Positions 8,708-18,730 are shown, counted from the first letter of the stretch. The stretch is DNA of 64,000 bases from Anaerolineae bacterium (GCA_022843385.1 JALHNT010000015.1:87213-151212); one strand, 5' to 3'. Translations and numbers: made by a program. Notes: generated by a model not told the origin, from the sequence alone.

Positions 8708-11700
8708 ATGGACAAGGCACTATTTGACCGCATCGTTGACTTCCTTCAACCGCTACTGCAAGACCCGGATGACCGACGCGCCCTGGTCGAGAGCGCCCTT
8801 TACGGCAACCCGGTCCTCAATCAGATCAACTGGCGCGGAGCAGCGCAGCCATTCACCTCACAACTCGTGCGGACGCTGGATGCTTATGGCGATCTGGTCA
8901 AGGGACAGCCAGCCGCAGCCGCCCTGCTGCAAGGGTTGATACTGGGAGTGGATAAGCAGGCTGAACGGGATGCCCTGATCGCAGACTTAAAGGCAGCCCG
9001 GTCAACGACATCCGCTACCCCGCTGCCCCTCACACTGCCGAGCGAAAAACTCCCCGGCGATCTGTATGTGTTCATATCGTATGCCAGCCCGGATCGAGCG
9101 ATTGCCGAACAGGTCGAGGTGTATCTGAAAGCCGCTGGCCTGCGAGTCTTCCGCGACAGCAGCGACATCCGCAAGGGTGCCAACTGGGACCTGACGATTG
9201 AGCAAGCGCTGAACGAATGCCAGCGGATGGTGCTGCTGCTCTCCAGCAGCTCGATGCCTGATCGTAAGGAAGTCTTCCGCGAGTGGTTCTACTTCGACCA
9301 GGAGCGCAAACCGATCTACCCGCTCTTCCTGGAGAAATGCAAGCTGCACAGCCGGATGTATGCCTACAACTACATCGATGCCCAGGGGACGAAGTTACAG
9401 GCGGCGCTGGAAGTGCTGTTGAAAGAACTGGAGCGGGATTTCACCCCACCCCATGCGCCGGACTCAACCGATCGAATTCTGGTGAGCGACTCCGCTGAAG
9501 TTCGCACCTTGCCGCAGGCGTTGGAGGACTTGCTCAAGGTCGCTCGCGATCCCAAAGCCAGCATCATCCTGACGCCGGAGCAGATCCGGGAAATCGCCCA
9601 GCACAAACCGGCCCAGCCAACCGAGTACCGGCTGGGGCGGATCGCTGAGTGGTCGGAACCGCGCTACCAACTGGATAATCGTTTTGTCAATCTGACGCTG
9701 CTGCTCGACCAGGGCGAGGATGCCCAGGGCGTGCGCTGGCAGAACGCCGAGGCCCGCCGTTTCCATGATCTGCGCGAGGTGCTGGCGGATCGGGTTAATG
9801 ATCCAGCGCTGGTGCTATTGGGGTCGCCAGGATCGGGCAAATCGACGCTGCTGCGCCGGCTGCAACTGGATGACGCGATTGACCGGCTGCGCGATGGGGG
9901 AGGGCGGCTGACTTTCTTCATTCAGTTGAACAGCTTCCCCCGCGAGGGTGCAGTGCCGCGCGAGTGGCTGGGTGCCGAGTGGAAACGCCGTTACCCTGAT
10001 CTGGAGCCGCTGGCGAAGTTGCTGGAAGACGGACGAATGCTGCTGCTGCTGGACGCGCTCAACGAGATGCCGCACAAGACTCCGGCGGATTATCACGAAC
10101 GGGTGGGGGCATGGCGCGGCTTCATTCAGGAAATCGTTCGCGCCGGCAACCGGGCGGTGTTCTCCTGTCGCAGCCTGGATTACAGCGCCAGCCTGAGCAG
10201 CAAGGAGCTGCGCGTGCCGCAGGTGGTGGTGCAGCCGATGAACGACGAACAGGTACAGGCTTTCCTGAAAGCCTATCTGCCTGAGCAGGCGGATCTGATC
10301 TGGGGTGAGCTGCAAGGCCGTCCCCAGATGGAGGTCTTCCGCACACCTTACTTCCTCAAGCTGCTGATCGAACAGGTGGAAGCTACGGAGACCATTCCCC
10401 AGGGCAAGGCCAGCCTGTTCACCGGTTATGTGCGCGGGGCGCTGAAGCGGGAAATCCTGGGCGGCAACCCGTTGTTCCTGCCGGATACACTGCTGACCGA
10501 GCGCGATCACCACAAATTGAGCGCCGGACGCTGGCGTGATCCGTTTGAACTGCCGGATCGCGGCGCACTGTTCCCGGCGCTGGCGGGGCTGGCCTTCGGG
10601 ATGCAGCAGAAGGGGCTGGAGAGCGACGGCGCGCAGATTCGGGTTGATGTTGATGATGCCTGCGCGCTGCTCAACCACGAGCGCGATGAGCAAATGCTCA
10701 AGGCCGGCGTGGCGCTGAATGTGCTGGATGAAGATGTCGCCCGTTACGAAGTCTTGTTCTTCCACCAACTGTTGCAGGAATATTTCGCGGCGCGCCAACT
10801 GGCCGCCACGCCCGACCCGACGCTGGTTCAGAGCGAGTGGCAGGCCGAACAGGTGAAACCATCGCTGGAGGAGACGCTGGCCGGGCTGGCCGACAGCGAC
10901 CCGCTGCCGCCGCTGCCACAGACCGGCTGGGAAGAGACGACGCTGCTGGCCGCCGCCATGAGCGAGCAGCCGGACGCCTTCATTCGAGCGTTGCTTCCAG
11001 CTAACCTGCCGTTGGCGGCGCGGGCGGCCAGCGCCCCGGAGGTGAAGGCCAGCGAGACGCTCAAGGTGGAAATCCGGGCTGCGCTCATCGCCCGCACCCA
11101 GGACAGACAGGCCGACCTGCGGGCGCGGATCGCCGCCGGGCTGGCGCTGGGGAACCTGGGCGACCCGCGCTTTGAACGGCGCAGCGGCCCGTATGGCGAC
11201 TACCGGCTGCCGCCGCTGGTGAGCATCCCGGCGGGGGAGTACTCGATCGGGGATGACGATAGCAGTTTTAACGACGAGAAACCGGCGCACACCGTCCGGC
11301 TGGAGGCTTTCCAGATCGGCATGTTCCCGGTGACCAACGCCGAATACGCGCTGTTCCTGGCGGCGGGCGGTTATGACGATGAACGGTGGTGGGAGACCGA
11401 CGAAGCCCAGGCCTGGCGGCGCGGCGAAGGCAGCAATGAGGGACAGAAGAAAAGCTGGCGCGAAACGCGTGAATACTGGAAGGGGCAGGCTGAATCCACT
11501 ATTCTTGGTTGGTCAAATTACATATCTGAACAGAAACAGACTGTTCTCACTCTCCGCAATTGGACCGACGAGCAATTCGAAGAATGGCTTGATGAGACTT
11601 ACCCCTCCGGCAAAATCTACCGCCAGCCCGCTTTCTGGGATGACAGCGCCTTCAATGCGCCAGCACAGCCGGTCGTCGGAGTGACCTGGTTCGAGGCGCG

Positions 11701-12202
11701 GGCCTACTGTGCCTGGTTGAGCGCCAATGCCTTCACCCCCAACCCGCCTTCGACGTCCCTCGGGAGCGGGGAGCCAAGCTACCGGCTGCCGACCGAGGTG
11801 GAGTATGAGGCAGCGGCGCGGGGACGCGACGGACGGCAGTATGCCTACGGGCTGACCTTCGCGGTCAGCCGGAGCAACACCTTTGAGAGCCATCTGCGGC
11901 GGACGACGCCAGTGGGCATTTTTGATAACGCCACCCCGGAAGGCGCTTTTGATCTCTCCGGCAATGTCTACACCTGGACGAGCAGCATCTATGACTCGGA
12001 AGGATTGCCCTACCCGTACCGGGCTGACGATGGGCGCGAAGATGTGAATAGAACGGATGTGCGGCGTGTGCTGCGGGGTGGCTCGTCGATCGACAATCTG
12101 GGCCTTGCGCGCGCTGCCTTCCGCTTCGCCAACCTTCCACTCGATCGTAGCCTCGGTATCGGTTTTCGGGTGGTGTGCCGTCCCCCATCTCCTGGCCTCT
12201 GA
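8708..12202 (+). CDS. DGR target A: EAD-TIR-NACHT-FGE/C-type-lectin protein
   Basis: 1164 residues. Residues 1-98 form a helical effector-associated domain (EAD) like those at 34101, 34917 and 36884. A TIR domain runs from about 119 to 245 (YVFISYASPDRAIAEQ). A NACHT/STAND NTPase follows: Walker A GSPGSGKST near 372, Walker B LLLLLDALNEMP near 449, and [16 protein letters not shown] near 686 at the end of the NTPase module. From about 836 an FGE-sulfatase/C-type-lectin domain ends in GFRVVCRP. Its last 40 residues (about 1120-1159) are variable repeat VR1. Predicted role: a cytosolic sensor whose lectin-like tip is diversified by the DGR and whose TIR signals or depletes NAD. GAGG precedes the ATG. 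The TIR catalytic Glu cannot be assigned by eye. Confidence 0.85.
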   Translation: MDKALFDRIVDFLQPLLQDPDDRRALVESALYGNPVLNQINWRGAAQPFTSQLVRTLDAYGDLVKGQPAAAALLQGLILGVDKQAERDALIADLKAARSTTSATPLPLTLPSEKLPGDLYVFISYASPDRAIAEQVEVYLKAAGLRVFRDSSDIRKGANWDLTIEQALNECQRMVLLLSSSSMPDRKEVFREWFYFDQERKPIYPLFLEKCKLHSRMYAYNYIDAQGTKLQAALEVLLKELERDFTPPHAPDSTDRILVSDSAEVRTLPQALEDLLKVARDPKASIILTPEQIREIAQHKPAQPTEYRLGRIAEWSEPRYQLDNRFVNLTLLLDQGEDAQGVRWQNAEARRFHDLREVLADRVNDPALVLLGSPGSGKSTLLRRLQLDDAIDRLRDGGGRLTFFIQLNSFPREGAVPREWLGAEWKRRYPDLEPLAKLLEDGRMLLLLDALNEMPHKTPADYHERVGAWRGFIQEIVRAGNRAVFSCRSLDYSASLSSKELRVPQVVVQPMNDEQVQAFLKAYLPEQADLIWGELQGRPQMEVFRTPYFLKLLIEQVEATETIPQGKASLFTGYVRGALKREILGGNPLFLPDTLLTERDHHKLSAGRWRDPFELPDRGALFPALAGLAFGMQQKGLESDGAQIRVDVDDACALLNHERDEQMLKAGVALNVLDEDVARYEVLFFHQLLQEYFAARQLAATPDPTLVQSEWQAEQVKPSLEETLAGLADSDPLPPLPQTGWEETTLLAAAMSEQPDAFIRALLPANLPLAARAASAPEVKASETLKVEIRAALIARTQDRQADLRARIAAGLALGNLGDPRFERRSGPYGDYRLPPLVSIPAGEYSIGDDDSSFNDEKPAHTVRLEAFQIGMFPVTNAEYALFLAAGGYDDERWWETDEAQAWRRGEGSNEGQKKSWRETREYWKGQAESTILGWSNYISEQKQTVLTLRNWTDEQFEEWLDETYPSGKIYRQPAFWDDSAFNAPAQPVVGVTWFEARAYCAWLSANAFTPNPPSTSLGSGEPSYRLPTEVEYEAAARGRDGRQYAYGLTFAVSRSNTFESHLRRTTPVGIFDNATPEGAFDLSGNVYTWTSSIYDSEGLPYPYRADDGREDVNRTDVRRVLRGGSSIDNLGLARAAFRFANLPLDRSLGIGFRVVCRPPSPGL
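12064..12184 (+). repeat. DGR variable repeat VR1 (target A)
   Basis: 121 bp that align without gaps to the TR at 12346. By hand count, 20 substitutions fall at TR adenines and one falls elsewhere (TR G12369 is C at 12087, changing the Trp of GGSW to Ser). The last 26 bases, encoding GFRVVCRP, are identical to TR. It lies 282 bp upstream of TR. Confidence 0.93.
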
Positions 12203-12258
12203 TCACTGGGCGCGAGCGCAGCGAGCGCATCTGATGGTCTTTTCTCCGCGCAGCGGAG
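12185..12258 (+). other. Conserved post-VR 'landing pad' with hairpin (VR1)
   Basis: After the last base shared with TR, all four targets continue with a related block: the end of the gene, TGATCACTGGGCGCGAGCG or a near copy, then a hairpin. Here the stem is CTCCGC/GCGGAG (12244-12249 and 12253-12258, loop GCA), followed by a T-run. TR lacks this block. In well-studied DGRs a hairpin beyond VR marks the recipient site for mutagenic homing. It may also serve as a terminator. Confidence 0.7.
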
Positions 12259-12345
12259 TCGCATTTTTTGGCGAATCGTGGCGGGTGGGGTAGCATCGAA
12301 CATAAGTCAGCGCGTCAGCGGTGACCCAGGGCCGCCTGTTGAGCG

Positions 12346-12466
12346 GCGTGTGCTGCGGGGTGGCTCGTGGAACAACAATCAGGACAATGCGCGCGCTGCC
12401 TACCGCAACAACAACCATCCAAACAATCGTAACAACAATATCGGTTTTCGGGTGGTGTGCCGTCCC
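12346..12466 (+). repeat. DGR template repeat (TR)
   Basis: A 121-bp near copy of the VRs in which almost every variable codon is AAC or AAT. It has 30 adenines, all within 12371-12440, and would encode 12 Asn codons if translated. All four VRs match it apart from changes at these adenines plus one other base, which identifies it as the RNA template copied with adenine infidelity. It sits in a 79-codon open frame (12278-12517), but the content is that of a template, not of a protein gene. Confidence 0.95.
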
Positions 12467-12686
12467 ACACCTCGTCCCCCGTCTCATGGGGTCGGATCGA
12501 TCATCCGGCCGGGCTGAACCTGTCGATGTCACAGGGGGCGGCCCCCAGAAATGCCCGTCGGCCACGGCTTGCGGGACGCGGCGAGACGGATGAGATGGCG
12601 CAGGCGCGTCCTGTCCGCACTCCTCTGTCGGAGTCGGGCGCATATCAAAGCGGGGCGGCCCCTGGTTTCGGCCTGGGCTGTCCCAT
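12467..12686 (+). ncRNA. Likely 3' part of the TR RNA (spacer toward avd)
   Basis: No convincing gene lies here. In characterised DGRs the TR transcript continues beyond TR, and this downstream part is needed to prime cDNA synthesis. GC-rich complementary segments (for example CCCC and GGGG around GTCTCAT after 12476) allow folding. The transcript would run into the opposite-strand avd gene. Assigned by position; ends not visible. Confidence 0.45.
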
Positions 12687-13025
12687 TTACCCGGCCTTGA
12701 TCCACCCACCCAGCAGCCGCCCGATTTCAGCCAGCATGGCGCTGACGTGCTGGTGCTGACCGGGGTTCAGCCAGCGCCAGTCGAGCGCCAGACGCAGATA
12801 GAGCCGCGTCCGATCCAGCGCAGCCGAGGCCCGGCGCAGATGAGCCTGGCGGGCGGGGCCACGTTCGTTGCTGGCATCGAACAGCGCCTCCTGCAAATCG
12901 AGCGCCGCATCCATCAGGCGCTGTGTCACCGTCGCGCGATAGACTTTGGGGAAGGACTCGGCTTTCGGCAGCAGCCACAGCAGCAGGTCGTAGGTGCGGG
13001 TGAAGATCACCATGTCATCGGGCAT
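12687..13025 (-). CDS. avd: DGR accessory variability determinant (Avd)
   Basis: 112 residues, basic and helical throughout, with a four-helix-bundle pattern (FTRTYDLLLWLLPKAESFPK, TQRLMDAALDLQEALFDA, RRASAALDRTRLYLRLALDW, HVSAMLAEIGRLLGGWIKAG). This matches the Avd/23S-intervening-sequence-like family that binds the DGR reverse transcriptase and TR RNA and is needed for mutagenic reverse transcription. The ATG at 13025 has AAAGGAA upstream on its strand; an upstream in-frame extension (to 13112) lacks this. Unusually, it is antisense to TR and RT and its 3' end faces TR. Confidence 0.85.
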   Translation of the reverse strand: MPDDMVIFTRTYDLLLWLLPKAESFPKVYRATVTQRLMDAALDLQEALFDASNERGPARQAHLRRASAALDRTRLYLRLALDWRWLNPGQHQHVSAMLAEIGRLLGGWIKAG

Positions 13026-13055
13026 AGCGGGTTCCTTTTGTGGCATAATGGGCTT

Positions 13056-13424
13056 ATGGCGCAACTGAAGTTCTACTTTGACACACATATCCCCAAAGCG
13101 GTGGCTGACCAACTCCGCGCCCGGGGTATTGATGTGGAACGGGCGGAAGAGGCCGGGTTAGCCCGCGCCCGTGACCGTGTGCATTTGCGCCATGCGACCA
13201 GCCAGGGGCGGGCGATGGTCAGCCATGATCGTGACTTCTTTGATCTCCAGGCGGAATGGCAGGCGGCGGGTGAGCATCACAGCGGCATCTTCTACGTGCC
13301 ACCGCGCTTGCAGGGACAGATTGGCGTGATGGTCACGGCCCTGGAAACCTACGCCCAGTTGATTGCAGAGGCTGCCGGTACATTGGAAGCAGATATTGAA
13401 GACCAGCTCATCTGGCTGGATTGA
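13056..13424 (+). CDS. DUF5615 PIN-like toxin candidate
   Basis: 122 residues. The start LKFYFDTHIPKAVADQLRARGIDV, the middle VHLRHATSQGRAMVSHDRDF and a GIFYVPP segment follow the DUF5615 PIN-like ribonuclease pattern, with acidic residues at the first strand and in the DRDF motif. Paired with the DUF433-like gene immediately downstream, it forms a toxin-antitoxin-like module. Its promoter region is the 30 bases shared with the diverging avd gene. Inserted between avd and RT, which are usually adjacent. Confidence 0.75.
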   Translation: MAQLKFYFDTHIPKAVADQLRARGIDVERAEEAGLARARDRVHLRHATSQGRAMVSHDRDFFDLQAEWQAAGEHHSGIFYVPPRLQGQIGVMVTALETYAQLIAEAAGTLEADIEDQLIWLD

Positions 13425-13435
13425 GGAGCAGGTGT

Positions 13436-13750
13436 ATGGAAAACACGACTGTGCCGCTGGTCCATCTGGAAATGATCGATGGGATGGCCTATGTGGCGGG
13501 TGGCAAGGTCAAGGTGCGGATGCTGGCGGAACTGCACCTGGAAGGCGGGGCGGCAGCGGAAGACCTGATGGCACGCTACGATATCACCCCGGCCGAGTTC
13601 CATACCGCTCTGGCCTATTACTTCGATCATCTGGATCAGTTTGAAACCGAGCGCCAGTCCCTCCAGCCCAGGATGGAGGCCGCCCAAAGCGAAAGCGCCC
13701 GCCGCCTGACACAGATGAAAGCCAGGCGAAAGTCAGCCGACTCATCGTAG
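13436..13750 (+). CDS. DUF433-like antitoxin candidate
   Basis: 104 residues. MIDGMAYVAGGKVKVRMLAE and EGGAAAEDLMARYDITPAEF resemble DUF433 helix-turn-helix antitoxins, with the family's LAYYFDHLDQFE stretch after them and a Gln/Arg-rich tail. GAGGAGC lies ahead of the ATG. Starts 11 bases after the DUF5615 gene and ends 11 bases before RT, so RT may be co-transcribed with the pair and come under its autoregulation. Confidence 0.72.
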   Translation: MENTTVPLVHLEMIDGMAYVAGGKVKVRMLAELHLEGGAAAEDLMARYDITPAEFHTALAYYFDHLDQFETERQSLQPRMEAAQSESARRLTQMKARRKSADSS

Positions 13751-13761
13751 TGGGCTGATTG

Positions 13762-14814
13762 ATGTACCGCGCCCTCACCGCCTGGGACAACCTGCTGCTG
13801 GCATATCGCCAGGCTGGGCGGGGCAAACGCGGTAAGCCGAGCGCTGCCGGTTTTGAACGCCGCCTGAGCGATGAGTTGTTCCGGCTGCAACAGGAGCTTC
13901 AGTCGCTCACCTATCAACCCGGCGGTTATACCCACTTCACCCTTCATGAACCCAAACGCCGCAAGATCAGCGCCGCGCCCTTTCGTGATCGGGTGGTTCA
14001 TCATGCCCTGTGCAACCTGATCGAGCCGTTGTTCGAGCGGCGCTTTAGCTTCGACAGTTATGCCAACCGGAGCGGCAAAGGTACACATCGCGCCCTGGAT
14101 CGGCTCCAGGCGTTCGCCGGGCGTTTCGCCTATGCCCTGCGCTGCGACATACGCCAGCACTTCCCCTCGCTCGACCATGCGGTGCTGCGGGCCACGCTGC
14201 GGCGGCACATCACGGACGACGACACCCGCTGGCTGATCGACCAGATACTCGCCAGCGGCGCGGGGGTGCTGGCCGCTGAGTATGCGATGGTGTACTTCCC
14301 TGGCGATGATCTGTTCGCGCTGGAGCGTCCGCGTGGGCTGCCCATCGGCAACCTGACCAGCCAGTTCTGGAGCAACTGCTACCTCGATCCGTTCGATCAT
14401 TTCGTCCAGCGGGAGCTGCGCTGCAAGGGCTATCTGCGCTATGTCGATGATTTTGTCCTCTTCAGCGACTACAAGATCGAACTCTATGCCTGGAAACGCG
14501 CCCTGATCGAGCGCCTGGCCGGGCTGCGACTGACGATTCATGAACCCCAGTCTCAGGTCATTCCGTGCGTTCACGGCATCCCCTGGCTGGGCTGGGTGGT
14601 TTACCCGACGCACCGCAGACTCAAGGCGCGTAACGTCGTCAAATTCACCCGGCGGCTGGAGCATAACCTCGACCTGTATGAAGCCGGGGCGATCAGCTTT
14701 GCCGAGCTGGATGCCAGCGTCCAGGGTTGGATCAACCATGTGCGCTACGGCGATACCTGGGGGCTGCGCGGTCATGTGTTTGATACCCATCCCATCCGTC
14801 CACCCCACCCGTAA
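13762..14814 (+). CDS. DGR reverse transcriptase
   Basis: 350 residues. The catalytic Asp in [12 protein letters not shown] lies near residue 129. The DGR-specific motif [11 protein letters not shown] (general form IGxxxSQ) begins at residue 195, and the YVDDF active site at residue 227. N-terminal [20 protein letters not shown] is the usual motif before the fingers. These together separate it from group II intron and retron enzymes. It would copy TR RNA with errors at adenines, together with Avd. The first start in frame is a TTG at 13759; the ATG directly after it is chosen. Confidence 0.95.
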   Translation: MYRALTAWDNLLLAYRQAGRGKRGKPSAAGFERRLSDELFRLQQELQSLTYQPGGYTHFTLHEPKRRKISAAPFRDRVVHHALCNLIEPLFERRFSFDSYANRSGKGTHRALDRLQAFAGRFAYALRCDIRQHFPSLDHAVLRATLRRHITDDDTRWLIDQILASGAGVLAAEYAMVYFPGDDLFALERPRGLPIGNLTSQFWSNCYLDPFDHFVQRELRCKGYLRYVDDFVLFSDYKIELYAWKRALIERLAGLRLTIHEPQSQVIPCVHGIPWLGWVVYPTHRRLKARNVVKFTRRLEHNLDLYEAGAISFAELDASVQGWINHVRYGDTWGLRGHVFDTHPIRPPHP

Positions 14815-14832
14815 AACTGAAAAAATCGCGAT

Positions 14833-14912
14833 TCGCCTCCGGCGAAAAAGAGAACGAAGACTGAAGACGCACTCGCTGCGCTCGCGCCCAGTGATCAGAG
14901 GCCAAGAGATGG
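14833..14912 (-). other. Post-VR landing pad with covarying hairpin (VR2)
   Basis: Read on the minus strand, the block after VR2 repeats the TGATCACTGGGCGCGAGCG element and then a hairpin with stem TTCGCC/GGCGAA (14833-14838 and 14842-14847) and a T-run. The stem sequence differs from the CTCCGC/GCGGAG of the other three sites, yet pairing and spacing (65 bp from VR) are kept, which suggests selection on the structure. Confidence 0.7.
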
Positions 14913-17900
14913 GGGACGGCACACCACCCGAAAACCGAAATAGAAGTTACGATCGTTTGGAAGGAGGCTGTAGCGGTAGGCAGCGCGCGCAAGGTCCTGA
15001 TCGTAGTCCCACGAGCCACCCCGCAGCACACGCGGAACATCTGTTCTTAACTCCTCCTCTTCCGCCCTCGCCTTTGGCTCACGGTACTCCGTCAGGCACC
15101 ACTCCCACACATTCCCGCTCATCTCCTCCAGACCGTAGGGTGAGTGTCCGTCGCCGAACAGCCCCACCGCGCTCGTTTGCCCTATTCCGGTTGCGCTTGT
15201 GTTCCCCTTGCTGGCGTCGAACTCGTTCCCGTAAGGATAAACCAGGCCTTCTCGCCCCCGCGCCGCTTTCTCCCACTCTACCTCGGTCGGCAGCCGCACC
15301 GCCCATTCTTCTATCCGCGCCAGGTCATACCCCCCGCCCAGCCGCCACGACCACCAACGGCAGAATGCCAGGGCATCATACCAACTCACGCGCTCACGGG
15401 GATGGTTGCCATACTTGAACGCCTGGTCGCCGGGTGCCATATTATGTCCATCCGGCAGACTCAAGCCTTCCCACCAGCGCCCGTCCCCCCAGCCGTCTGA
15501 GGCATTGATAAACCCCTCAAACTGGGCGTAGGTGATCGGATAACGACTCATCCGGTACGATGGCAGGCCAGGATGTTTGTCCTCCTGATACACCCACTCG
15601 CCATCATCCGGAATATCCACCCAGTCCACCTCTGGCAGCCCGTCCGGTCGCAGGCCGATATACGGCCGGTCGTCCGCGTTGAACATGCCCAGCACCCGGT
15701 AGGCAGATGCCCGCCCGCGCGGGTCGGTTTCATCCTGGCGTTCCAAGGCTGCCGCGATGAGGATTGTGCGAGTGGCGTGGTCGAGATTCATCAGGGAGTC
15801 GTCGCTTCGTCGCCAGGTTTCGACGCCGAGTTCCGGGTTGGCTCGCCCCAGCCAGCGGGCGACGGCCGGGGCGTCATGGGTGAACTCGGCCAGCATATGC
15901 GCCGTCTCGCGCCAGGTCGCCAGGGTCCACCAGGTGCTCCCCAGGAGCAGTCGTGGATCATCCTCTCGCGCCATCTGCACGGCCAGAATCCGGGCGGCGA
16001 AGTATTCCTGCAGCAGTTGGTGGGTGAAGCGCAAATCATCACCGTCCACGGTCAGCAGGGTGGCATCCAGCGCCGCTTGCAACTCGTCACCTGAATCAAT
16101 GATGTTCGCCCGTTTGAGAGTGGTGGTCGATTGCTGCTGCATCTGTTCGGCTAAGGTAGTCAGGAAGCCTTCCAGCAGCGCACGCTCAGGAAATATCTCT
16201 CCACGACGCTCGGCATGGGTTTGTTCGCGGACGATCAGATCATGGACGAAAGCCTGGTACAATTCTGCCCGGTTATCTGGGATGCGCTGGTTGCGATGCA
16301 GGCGGCAAATCACCTGCGCCAGATAGGGGTTACGCGCCAAGGGGATCAGCCCGGCCCCGCGCCACATGGCATACCAGGCTTGATCGGACTCAACCGAGGT
16401 ATAGCCCGGCGGCCTGGAGTCTCGCTGCCAGAAGCGTTCCGGTTCGCCCTTTTCCTGGACTTTCTCCCAGAAGGTCTGGAGCAGCTCGCTTCCGCCAATC
16501 CGCTGCCAGAAGGCTGGGGCATCCGCCCGCAGGTATTTCTCGATGAAACGGCGGATGGTCGGGAAGTCCATGTCGCGCACTTCCAGGCGTTCCAGGTTCA
16601 GTTCGTCCAGGTCATTTTGATAATCGCGCACCCGGCACGAGACGACGAAGCGCGGCGCATTTGCCAGCCAATCGCGCACTTCACCCACCAGATTATGCCC
16701 ATCGGGTGCCTGGCGCGGCATCTCATTGAGCGCATCACAGATCAGCACCAGGCGTCCTTCACGCAACAGCCGTTCAAAGTAGGGGCGGAGGGCATCATCC
16801 AGTTGCGATTGGACATAGGTGGGAAATGATTGTGTTTTCCCGGCAGCATCCACGCCCTTAAAGGCATTCAATGGCACAAAGATTGGCACCCATCCGGCGT
16901 TCTGTCCAATATAAGCCATCACCAGACGGCGCAGCAGGAAGCTCTTGCCAGCACCCGGCTCGCCCACCAGGACGACGCGCGGGCTGGTCAGCAGCCGTTC
17001 GAGAAGGTTGGGCACGTAAGCAGGACTATCAGCCTGGGGCAGGTGATGGTCGGCATCTAGTTCGGTGACAAAATCCCGCACCAGCGCATCCAGATAGGGA
17101 TCAGAATAAAAATCGCTCACTGCGGGTCGAGCGATGGACGTGATCTGCCGGGCATCTCCTTCCAGATCAACGAAGAACTGCTCATGGATATCACCCATGA
17201 CGCGAACCCGCAGGCCATCCAGATACTTGCGGATTTTGGTCTCCAGGTTAGCGGGGTCAAGCTGCCAGTGTTGCAAGTCACTGATGAAGGCGGTTGCCGT
17301 CGGGTAGCGGTCTGCCGGGTTTTTCTCGGTAGTGCGGCGCAGAATATTCAGCACTTCATCGGCTAGCGCCGGGTGAGAGGGCAAAGGATGGAGAAGGTGC
17401 TGAGTCATCAGGCGGGCATGGCTGGAAGAGTCGTAGGGGAAGGTTCCAGTCAGCATCTCCCAGGCGATGATGCCCAGCGCGTAGAGGTCTGTCTGCGAGG
17501 AGGTTGGCTGATGATCCCATTGCTCTGGTGCCATGTATTTTTTCGTGCCAACCAGTTCGCCGCTGGCCGTGATTGACTCGTCTTCATCCGGGCTGATTGC
17601 CAGACCGAAATCGCCCAGGTAGAGGTTTCCATCCTGCACCAGGATATTCTCCGGTTTGACATCGCGATGGACGATCCCATGTTTTGAAGCGGCGTAATCC
17701 AGGGCAGAGGCGATCTGCCCTAGAAAGTCAGCCGTCTCCGGAATACTGAACTGGCGTCCGGTCATCATCTGGCGCAGGGTCTGGCCTTCGACATAATCCA
17801 TCACCGCGCAGAACTGCGTCCCCAGTTCCAGCCAGTAGGTGGTACGGATGATGTGCGGGTGGCGCAGCCGGTACGCTACGCTGATTTCTTTCTTAAAGCG

Positions 17901-18620
17901 TTCAATGCGCTCTGGTCGGGCGCTGATCTCCGGCTTGAGCAATTTGACCGCGGCGCGTTCCGTGTTTTTGCCATCGGCCAGCGTCATCCGCACACGCCAG
18001 ACCTCACCATTGCCACCCTGCCCCAGTCGTTCTTCGAAGATATAACGCCCATCCAAAACCTCTCCAGCACGCGGCTCAAATGAGCGCACCACGGCTGTGT
18101 CACCCCTGTTCAAGCGCAGCACACACTCCGATTGGGTGAGCGCCTGCTGCACTTTTTTCTCCAGATCATCAATATTGCTGAAGAAAGCCACCTGTTTGTT
18201 CAGCACGGCTGCCCGGAATGCATCGAGCTGTTTGCGCTTGTCCAGGTCGGATTCGATATGGTCGTGTAACAGCAGGTGATCGTCGGCCATTACGAAGGGC
18301 AGCAAGCAGAGCTCACCCCGCGCCTCGCGTTCCAGCGCTCGCTGATATTCCATGTGCGTGATAGAAAGCCTGTTTGGATTGCGCGGGTCACTCGGCACAT
18401 GCCCATAGCGGAAACCCAGCAGCAGGATGTAGATCTCGGCTTCATCCACCAGGTCGAGCGAATAGCTGACCCCATCCTTGCCCGTCGTCGAGTCCAGGTC
18501 CATGAGGCGTGGTACCATCCGCTGGCGAGTGATCACTTCGCCTACCCGGCGACGGTGTTCTCCGAGATCTTTCGTGGTGCTGCTGACCATGACATCAATG
18601 CGACGTTTCTCCGGCGGCAT
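14895..18620 (-). CDS. DGR target B: DUF4062-Ser/Thr kinase-NACHT-FGE protein
   Basis: About 1241 residues. DUF4062 domain near 8-160 ([31 protein letters not shown]). A Hanks-type kinase at about 193-455 has the glycine loop [16 protein letters not shown] near 317, DFG and an APE motif, so it should be active. A NACHT NTPase follows (GEPGAGKS near 552; [10 protein letters not shown] near 625; [12 protein letters not shown]). The FGE/C-type-lectin domain runs from about 998 to the end, and VR2 covers residues ~1196-1236. The ATG at 18620 is preferred because GAGGG precedes it; the open frame begins at a TTG at 18632. Predicted: a sensor that triggers phosphorylation after ligand binding to the diversified tip. 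A TATACT candidate -10 lies at 18665-18660. Confidence 0.85.
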   Translation of the reverse strand: MPPEKRRIDVMVSSTTKDLGEHRRRVGEVITRQRMVPRLMDLDSTTGKDGVSYSLDLVDEAEIYILLLGFRYGHVPSDPRNPNRLSITHMEYQRALEREARGELCLLPFVMADDHLLLHDHIESDLDKRKQLDAFRAAVLNKQVAFFSNIDDLEKKVQQALTQSECVLRLNRGDTAVVRSFEPRAGEVLDGRYIFEERLGQGGNGEVWRVRMTLADGKNTERAAVKLLKPEISARPERIERFKKEISVAYRLRHPHIIRTTYWLELGTQFCAVMDYVEGQTLRQMMTGRQFSIPETADFLGQIASALDYAASKHGIVHRDVKPENILVQDGNLYLGDFGLAISPDEDESITASGELVGTKKYMAPEQWDHQPTSSQTDLYALGIIAWEMLTGTFPYDSSSHARLMTQHLLHPLPSHPALADEVLNILRRTTEKNPADRYPTATAFISDLQHWQLDPANLETKIRKYLDGLRVRVMGDIHEQFFVDLEGDARQITSIARPAVSDFYSDPYLDALVRDFVTELDADHHLPQADSPAYVPNLLERLLTSPRVVLVGEPGAGKSFLLRRLVMAYIGQNAGWVPIFVPLNAFKGVDAAGKTQSFPTYVQSQLDDALRPYFERLLREGRLVLICDALNEMPRQAPDGHNLVGEVRDWLANAPRFVVSCRVRDYQNDLDELNLERLEVRDMDFPTIRRFIEKYLRADAPAFWQRIGGSELLQTFWEKVQEKGEPERFWQRDSRPPGYTSVESDQAWYAMWRGAGLIPLARNPYLAQVICRLHRNQRIPDNRAELYQAFVHDLIVREQTHAERRGEIFPERALLEGFLTTLAEQMQQQSTTTLKRANIIDSGDELQAALDATLLTVDGDDLRFTHQLLQEYFAARILAVQMAREDDPRLLLGSTWWTLATWRETAHMLAEFTHDAPAVARWLGRANPELGVETWRRSDDSLMNLDHATRTILIAAALERQDETDPRGRASAYRVLGMFNADDRPYIGLRPDGLPEVDWVDIPDDGEWVYQEDKHPGLPSYRMSRYPITYAQFEGFINASDGWGDGRWWEGLSLPDGHNMAPGDQAFKYGNHPRERVSWYDALAFCRWWSWRLGGGYDLARIEEWAVRLPTEVEWEKAARGREGLVYPYGNEFDASKGNTSATGIGQTSAVGLFGDGHSPYGLEEMSGNVWEWCLTEYREPKARAEEEELRTDVPRVLRGGSWDYDQDLARAAYRYSLLPNDRNFYFGFRVVCRPPSLGL
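14913..15033 (-). repeat. DGR variable repeat VR2 (target B)
   Basis: 121 bp on the minus strand aligning without gaps to TR. By hand count there are 15 substitutions, all at TR adenines. Encodes the C-terminal RGGSW to GFRVVCRP segment of target B. It is divergent in orientation from TR and RT. Confidence 0.93.
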
Positions 18621-18730
18621 ACCAACCCTCAACCCTGACTCAATGCCAACGAGAGCCAGAGTATAACAAGCTCTCGCATTTCCGCCTGCTGCTCACCAGT
18701 TGATTCAAGTTATACTGCCATCTCCACGCA

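Noticed and set aside
9815..11290. 491-codon antisense frame in target A
   Set aside because: Antisense shadow; the composition is typical of GC-rich complement and the sense strand has clear NACHT motifs.
11215..12202. FGE domains as sulfatase-activating enzymes
   Set aside because: They are C-terminal parts of NTPase receptors with a DGR-diversified face; no sulfatase is nearby. A lectin-like binding role is far more likely.
12210..12235. GCGAGCGCAGCGAGCGC as a CRISPR or tandem repeat
   Set aside because: It occurs once per target, only after VRs, as part of the landing pad.
12278..12517. 79-codon frame looking like a short FGE-tail gene
   Set aside because: Its content is the A-rich TR; a run of Asn codons and the match pattern to four VRs identify a template, and there is no ribosome site or FGE body.
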